DNA of 52,490 bases. It comes from a virus. Positions 47,810 through 52,490 of the stretch are shown here, piece by piece; positions within the stretch are counted from its first letter, which is position 1; each line of letters begins with the position of its first letter. The stretch lies in IMG/VR virus record IMGVR_UViG_3300025655_000050, positions 1 to 52,490 of that record; one strand, given 5' to 3'. A program made the translations under genes and the position numbers. The notes under the pieces are model-generated. The model did not search any database. It was not told the DNA's origin and saw only the letters and a program-made list of their open reading frames with translations.

Positions 47810-48859
47810 ATGAGTATTAAGAGAACAATCAACACTAACTTATTGAAAAAGTTAGAAACATTTAGAATAATGGCTTTAGGAGAGGCCGTTGGAACGCCAA
47901 TCCTATTAATTGGCCCTCCGGGAGTTGCTAAAACAGCAGCTGTAATTGATTACGCTAAAGCTGCTGGTAATGGCCAGCTAGATGATGCGGATTTATTCTT
48001 ATTGGAAACTGATGAAGGTACCAGGAGTAATGCCATCAAAGGAAACATTGATTTAGAGGAATTAACTTTAAATCAGAAATATCGAGTAGATTCTCCTATT
48101 ACAGGAGCAAAATTTGTTGTTATTAATGAGATTGACAAAGCGTCAGCTTCATTGAGAAACAGTTTATTAGGTGTAATGAATGAGAAGATCCTTTTTAATG
48201 GATCTGAAAAAGTTCCATGTCAATGGAAAGCATTTGTTGCAACTTGTAACAAAATACCTGATGATGAAATTGGGTCACCGTTTTGGGATAGATTCTTAGT
48301 AACGTTTCACGTTAATAGATTACGTCAAGCTGATATTCTTGACTACTATGCTAAAGGTGGTAAAACATTTGATCAAAATCATAATATCACGCTTCCTGAG
48401 CAGGCTGATCTTGATGCAATAACAATTGATCCTATCAAACTTAAGAAAGTTATAGATTTAATCTATTCTAACTTGTCTGATAGAAGTTTATCATTCTTAC
48501 CTACAATCATTAAAAATGTAATGGTTGTGTGGAATTACAATGAAGACAGAGCAATTGTTAAAACTGTTGAATTATTAGTAGATAAAGCAGCTGCAAAAAC
48601 TATTTCTAAATCATTAGTATCTAAAGAGCTTCGTGCTATTTATGATGCAATTGATGGAATTGGTCAATGTATCTCAATGGATGCTTATTCACAACAGTTC
48701 GATAAGGTTGAAGCTCTTTGTGAGCAACAATTTAAAGCTGGTAAATTAACTCAAGACGATGTTGAAGACATCAAGAACAGAGTTGATGAGCAAGAGGATA
48801 AACTTGAATTCCTTAAGAAAGAGGAAGATGTGTTAACTGCAATGGCTGAAGACATATAA
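47810..48859 (+). CDS. MoxR/CobS-type AAA+ ATPase
   Basis: 349 residues. Walker A GPPGVAKT (35-42), Walker B VVINEIDKAS, sensor 1 FVATCNKIPDDE and an Arg-finger region (SPFWDRFLV) are in order. MoxR/CobS proteins act with VWA partners to remodel protein or metal-containing targets. The VWA partner is encoded immediately downstream (1 nt gap). In phages this pair is recurrent, but its target is unknown. Intact motifs suggest an active ATPase. Confidence 0.9.
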   Translation: MSIKRTINTNLLKKLETFRIMALGEAVGTPILLIGPPGVAKTAAVIDYAKAAGNGQLDDADLFLLETDEGTRSNAIKGNIDLEELTLNQKYRVDSPITGAKFVVINEIDKASASLRNSLLGVMNEKILFNGSEKVPCQWKAFVATCNKIPDDEIGSPFWDRFLVTFHVNRLRQADILDYYAKGGKTFDQNHNITLPEQADLDAITIDPIKLKKVIDLIYSNLSDRSLSFLPTIIKNVMVVWNYNEDRAIVKTVELLVDKAAAKTISKSLVSKELRAIYDAIDGIGQCISMDAYSQQFDKVEALCEQQFKAGKLTQDDVEDIKNRVDEQEDKLEFLKKEEDVLTAMAEDI

Positions 48860-48860
48860 T

Positions 48861-50321
48861 ATGAGTTTATTCAGCAAAAGAAAAGACAGTGGTGAGAAAT
48901 TTCACGCTCCAGAGTGGGATCCATATGGACAATGGAACTCAGCTGGTAGTGGTTTCTTAGGCGTGAAAAAAGATAAGCATGTAATTCTTCCTGGCGTAAC
49001 AAGCTGGGAAGAGCGCAGGCTTACTAAGATCAAGGATTATGTAACTGAAAAGACAGGAGAAGAGTGTACTCTTCCTCAACACATGATTAATGATGTATAT
49101 TCAATGTACGTTAATAAGGATGTTAAGAGAAAGCCTGTTGACAGAACCAATGCTATTAAGCAAAAGGTAATTGATAAAGTTTATAATTCTTTAACCAAAG
49201 TTGTAACAGAAGATTCACCGTTATTCTCACAAGTTTTAACTCGAGAGCTTGCTATGTATATGCAAAGGATTGAGAGAGAACTTCAAGAAGAAATGGAAAA
49301 GAACGGCCAAGGTGGCGGAGGTTCTCCATTTGATGGTGATGATGATGAAGACGGCGAAGGTGGACAAGGTATAGGCGAACCTGGTGATGGTGAAGGAGAT
49401 GAGGATGGTCAGGGTAAACAACCTGGTGGCAAAGGCGCTTCGAAAGATCACGGTAAAGGTAAGCATGGAGACCTAGATGATATTGCAGATAAAGTATTAG
49501 ACAAAGCACAAAATGAGCAACAATTAGAGCAAGCTATGAATAACGCTGATAAGATTATGAAAGATCTTACAGAGAAGTTAGGAGAAGCTGCTTTAGCTGA
49601 TTTAGCAGAGAATGATGCTGATTTCTTAAATAGCATTGAGAAGATTAAAGGAGCCTTAGATAGAGTTGCAATTAACAAAGAAAGCATAAAGCAGGTACTT
49701 GTTAAGATTCTAGATGAGTCTCAAAATTACTTTTCACAAAAGTTCCACACCGTTGAGGAAACCTTGTTTGAAGCAGAGCAGTTTGATGATATATTTGGAT
49801 TAGAATTTCTACATCCAATATTCAGAAACGCTGAGCTTCTTTCACCTGGTAATGCAACTAGGATTTACAAGGGCAAACTAGATTTATATTTAGATTGCTC
49901 AGGTTCAATGGGCTCTCACGAGAACTTTGAAGGAACTAATATTAGAATGATTGACCTAGTTAAAGGAATTGCTATGGTTCTATATCGTATGAATATGATA
50001 GACAAGTTGTATTTCTTTGATACTAAAATTTATGAGATCAAGAACATCAATGAGTTTACCATTTTAGGCTTTGATAGATCTGGTGGTACTAACTTTAACA
50101 ATGTCACTAAACAATGCGCATCTAACGGAAGGAATTCTGTTGTAATTACTGATGGAGAAGACTCTGTTGAGAATTACCTCAAGAATATATTCTGGGTTGG
50201 CGTTGGTGGAACAAATTTCTCAGGCTGGGGTGGCGAAGGAGCCTTCAAGACCTATAAAGGCATGAGACAATGTGTTACATATAATAGTGGCGCAAATAGG
50301 TTCGATTATGTAACTAAATAG
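48861..50321 (+). CDS. VWA-domain protein (CobT-like), partner of the AAA+ ATPase
   Basis: 486 residues. A central acidic and Gly-rich linker (about 148-205) is followed by a helical domain and the VWA domain. Its MIDAS is complete: DCSGS at 345-349, GGTNF near 407 and ITDGED near 432. This is the CobT/BchD layout, in which a metal-binding domain works with an AAA+ ring. It may assemble or disassemble a phage complex. The last 20 residues are short and basic. Confidence 0.88.
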   Translation: MSLFSKRKDSGEKFHAPEWDPYGQWNSAGSGFLGVKKDKHVILPGVTSWEERRLTKIKDYVTEKTGEECTLPQHMINDVYSMYVNKDVKRKPVDRTNAIKQKVIDKVYNSLTKVVTEDSPLFSQVLTRELAMYMQRIERELQEEMEKNGQGGGGSPFDGDDDEDGEGGQGIGEPGDGEGDEDGQGKQPGGKGASKDHGKGKHGDLDDIADKVLDKAQNEQQLEQAMNNADKIMKDLTEKLGEAALADLAENDADFLNSIEKIKGALDRVAINKESIKQVLVKILDESQNYFSQKFHTVEETLFEAEQFDDIFGLEFLHPIFRNAELLSPGNATRIYKGKLDLYLDCSGSMGSHENFEGTNIRMIDLVKGIAMVLYRMNMIDKLYFFDTKIYEIKNINEFTILGFDRSGGTNFNNVTKQCASNGRNSVVITDGEDSVENYLKNIFWVGVGGTNFSGWGGEGAFKTYKGMRQCVTYNSGANRFDYVTK

Positions 50322-50403
50322 TATATTAAGTTTTAATGACACTTATATTTGGATTATTCCTGGTTTTTAGTATATTTAAAATCAGGAATAAAACCAAAAT
50401 ATA

Positions 50404-50539
50404 ATGAAAAGACAGAATTAATAATAACAAAGGGTATACTGATGACAATATTCAAATTGTTGCTCAAATGTATAATTTTTGTAAAAATAATTTTACAGAT
50501 AAAGAAACAATTAATTTTCTCAAAAAAATTGACATATGA
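50404..50539 (+). pseudogene. Small gene with a one-base shift at its start
   Basis: The coding-like stretch GYTDDNIQIVAQMYNFCKNN to FLKKIDI ends at 50539, but its frame has no start. The ATG at 50404 is one base out (ATGAAAAGAC; with three A it would read MKDRINNNKGYTD). Similar short sequences are known from other phages. Either a real frameshift, a homopolymer error, or an unusual start. An extra 22-codon membrane frame (50336-50404) precedes it. Confidence 0.5.
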
Positions 50540-50567
50540 CAAAAAAAAAGCAAAAGAATTTCAAGAT

Positions 50568-51032
50568 ATGATATTTATAAAAGGAAATGTTCCAAGCTTA
50601 AAAAATAGTAAGGTAAAGACTTCAAGAGGAATATTTTCCTCCAAGACAGTTAATAAGTATATTAGAGCTTTAGGTATTCAATCATTTTCTTCTAGTAAGA
50701 AGATTGTGAAAGGATACGTAGATCCTAATAAACCTAATCTGTTTGAAGCATTAAGACCTCAGTTTGAGGCAATGAAAAAAGGTAAAGCTAACCCATTGGT
50801 GATTGGATATCACCAAGTAAGGAATAGTAAAAGATTATTTGATTTTAGCAATAGCGTAGAGATTATACAGGATTTAATGACTGCTCACGGATTTATAGAA
50901 GATGATAATGTTAAATATGTTATTCCTGTTCCGATGAACAGAAAGGGTGAACTACCAAATATCCATAATTTAACTGACGAATGGTATTCTGTTGATAAAG
51001 AGAATCCCGGAGTCTATATAAAAATATTCTAA
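50568..51032 (+). CDS. RusA-like Holliday junction resolvase
   Basis: 154 residues from the ATG at 50568 (MIFIKGNVPSLKNSK). The middle and end (VIGYHQVRNSKRLFDFSNSV, LMTAHGFIEDDNVKYVIPVP) carry the RusA-like Arg/Asp pattern around D-x-N and a DDN motif. It would resolve branched DNA before packaging. The ATG at 50536 (MTKKKQK) would give a longer N-terminus if an A9 run had one more A, so the upstream extension is uncertain. Confidence 0.65.
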   Translation: MIFIKGNVPSLKNSKVKTSRGIFSSKTVNKYIRALGIQSFSSSKKIVKGYVDPNKPNLFEALRPQFEAMKKGKANPLVIGYHQVRNSKRLFDFSNSVEIIQDLMTAHGFIEDDNVKYVIPVPMNRKGELPNIHNLTDEWYSVDKENPGVYIKIF

Positions 51033-51304
51033 TGGATAAATTACAAGTAAAAAGATTGGCAGTGAAAGTTTTTAAGAAAGACTTATTGCCAGACGTTATT
51101 AATTTAATAGATGAGGATTCTTATCTTGAATGGAAGAAGGTTTTAAGACTTTCAGAAAAAGAGTTAGAATTATCTCAAGAAGAAGTTCTTGATAGCGTTT
51201 TTAAAGGAGACTGTGATTTTGTGTTATTTGATCACTACAAACATTGTAGAAATTTTGATAATGCAGTCACGCAATATATAGAGGAAAATGATACAAGATC
51301 ATGA
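51032..51304 (+). CDS. Hypothetical protein
   Basis: 90 residues, helical and acidic (VKVFKKDLLPDVINLIDEDS, KELELSQEEVLDSVFKGDCD). Start overlaps the RusA-like stop by one base (TAATG) and its end overlaps the nuclease gene by 17 nt. No family recognised. Confidence 0.5.
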   Translation: MDKLQVKRLAVKVFKKDLLPDVINLIDEDSYLEWKKVLRLSEKELELSQEEVLDSVFKGDCDFVLFDHYKHCRNFDNAVTQYIEENDTRS

Positions 51305-52406
51305 TTTAAATATTCCTATTGAGGAATATAGAGATTTAGAATTGCCATCTTATAGTATGATTGCTTCCATATCTAAACATGGTGTGGATGTAGTTAATGG
51401 CATTAAGACGGGAGGATTTGTACTCAAATTCGGTAGCTTAGTAGATGACATGTGTTTCGAACCACTAACGTTGTCTTCTAAATATTACGCTGGAGATAGC
51501 CCTAAAAATCCTACTACTAATGTAAAGAATATAATTGATGCATTATTAGAGACTATTGACGCGCCAATTGGCTCAGTTAATAATACGCAAGGATTGCTAG
51601 GTGGAAAAAGAGCACAAACTGTTACTGATAATCTAGATGATTATCATCAACAGATATGTGACATAGCTGACAGTTTAGGTGTGTATAAAAGTTACACAAC
51701 ATCTAAGAAGATACAAACTGTTAAAGAGGCCGGACAAGAATATTTTAAAGATAGATTAAATGCAAGAGGTAAGATATTAATTAAACCTGAGATGTGGGCT
51801 TTAGCCTATGAAACAGCTCAGACTCTTATCACTCATGATTTTTCTTCGAAATATTTTGATCAAACTCAACAAGGTATTGAACTTATATATCAATATAAAT
51901 TCATTGCTGAAGTTAGAGGGTTGAAGTGCAAAGGAATGTTAGATTGTGTTAGGATAGATCACAATGAAAAGAAAATTTATCCAGTAGATTTAAAGACAGG
52001 AGAATCTCCTGCTGAAAAATTCAATGAAGTTATACTTATTCATAAATATTACATTCAAGGAGCGCTCTACAAAGAGGCCTTAATGAATATTGTGGCTAAT
52101 GACCCTGACTTAAAAGGATATACAGTAGAAGACTTTGAGTTTCTTTATATCTCAAAAATGAATCCATATAAACCTGTCGTTTGGGTTATGCCTGAGGAAC
52201 TACACTTCCATGCAATGAATGGATTTACAGATGTTTTCGGGTATGTACACAGAGGAGTTGGAGACTTGTTAGATGATTACTATAACTGCAAAGAAGGCAG
52301 ATATTGTGAGTACCTGCAAGAGGTTTATGAAAATGAAGGAAGAATAATGTTAGACGGAATAGTAAACAATGAAAGTACGAAAGAACAAAATCGAAATCAT
52401 TCTTAA
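51288..52406 (+). CDS. PD-(D/E)XK nuclease (Cas4/RecB/YqaJ-like)
   Basis: 372 residues. Metal-site elements in order: FGSLVDDM near 45, CKGMLDCVRI near 218 and YPVDLKTGE near 238 (the D...DxK core), plus a QGALYKEAL helix that matches the QxxxY motif. These exonucleases process DNA ends in phage recombination, commonly beside an SSB or annealing protein, both of which occur in this block. The downstream gene overlaps its end by 38 nt. Confidence 0.78.
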   Translation: MIQDHDLNIPIEEYRDLELPSYSMIASISKHGVDVVNGIKTGGFVLKFGSLVDDMCFEPLTLSSKYYAGDSPKNPTTNVKNIIDALLETIDAPIGSVNNTQGLLGGKRAQTVTDNLDDYHQQICDIADSLGVYKSYTTSKKIQTVKEAGQEYFKDRLNARGKILIKPEMWALAYETAQTLITHDFSSKYFDQTQQGIELIYQYKFIAEVRGLKCKGMLDCVRIDHNEKKIYPVDLKTGESPAEKFNEVILIHKYYIQGALYKEALMNIVANDPDLKGYTVEDFEFLYISKMNPYKPVVWVMPEELHFHAMNGFTDVFGYVHRGVGDLLDDYYNCKEGRYCEYLQEVYENEGRIMLDGIVNNESTKEQNRNHS

Positions 52407-52490
52407 CAAGAGTCTTACATATTTTCTACCCTTAGTTGACTCACAAGTTCACTTTAAATACATTCACTTATTAAGAAATTCTTATTTAAG
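52369..52490 (+). CDS. Partial gene at the right edge
   Basis: ATG at 52369 opens a frame still open at the window end (MKVRKNKIEIILNKSLTYFL, then PLVDSQVHFKYIHLLRNSYL). It overlaps the nuclease gene by 38 nt. Basic and hydrophobic; 40 codons visible. Function unknown. Confidence 0.5.
   Translation, partial: MKVRKNKIEIILNKSLTYFLPLVDSQVHFKYIHLLRNSYL

Noticed and set aside
1-52490. CRISPR array, integrase, transposase or lysogeny module
   Set aside because: No regularly spaced repeats, recombinase motifs or insertion sequence ends were found; the XRE gene alone does not show lysogeny.

Overview
The window is part of the genome of a lytic tailed dsDNA phage (Caudoviricetes). No bacterial housekeeping block, integrase or insertion sequence is seen. 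The DNA is strongly AT-rich. The very large TerL and portal, the capsid protein, the ring-like protein at the left edge, the fibre repeats, the holin type and the promoter words (TAnnTTT-type -7 boxes, few Shine-Dalgarno sites) point to a Bacteroidota host, probably a flavobacterium. The head module resembles crAss-like phages and Cellulophaga podoviruses. This placement is from remembered family patterns, not a search.

Layout. (1) 1-18.9 kb, minus strand, the late block. Read in transcription order it holds a TerL-preceding protein, TerL, portal, a cadherin-like repeat protein, five fibre proteins with shared ends, holin, endolysin, spanin-like protein, scaffold-like protein, major capsid protein, an unknown protein and a connector-ring-like protein. 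Three transcription starts carry the same bipartite late-promoter-like signal with exactly 29 nt between the two boxes. (2) 18.9-19.2 kb, a tRNA array (Met-like, two sister hairpins, Thr) feeding the terminase operon. (3) 19.25-26.7 kb, minus strand, many small genes around a complete GroEL and a GroES-like co-chaperonin, plus two decayed small genes. (4) 26.7-29.2 kb, the divergent switch region: an HNH endonuclease on the minus strand, then four copies of an early-promoter-like repeat starting small plus-strand units. (5) 29.2-36.6 kb, plus strand, an accessory region of tiny genes mixed with structured non-coding segments. These include a candidate giant RNA of about 560 nt ending in a tRNA-Ile-like arm, a 51-nt mini-tRNA-like element, a pseudoknot candidate, and a gene for a stand-alone DnaA domain IV-like protein. 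(6) 36.7-52.5 kb, plus strand, replication and recombination: SF2 helicase, DnaB-like helicase, WGR-DNA ligase, XRE regulator, dNTP pyrophosphohydrolase, HAD hydrolase, Sak4-like ATPase, putative SSB, primase, CobS/MoxR AAA+ with CobT/VWA partner, RusA-like resolvase and a PD-(D/E)XK nuclease. The window ends inside another gene.

How the parts fit: the right arm would be expressed early to replicate and process DNA. The left arm would be expressed late to build, fold (own chaperonin) and package virions and lyse the cell. The most unusual features are the structured RNA and tRNA-like cluster at 31.4-36.5 kb, the phage chaperonin pair, and the three separate promoter vocabularies.
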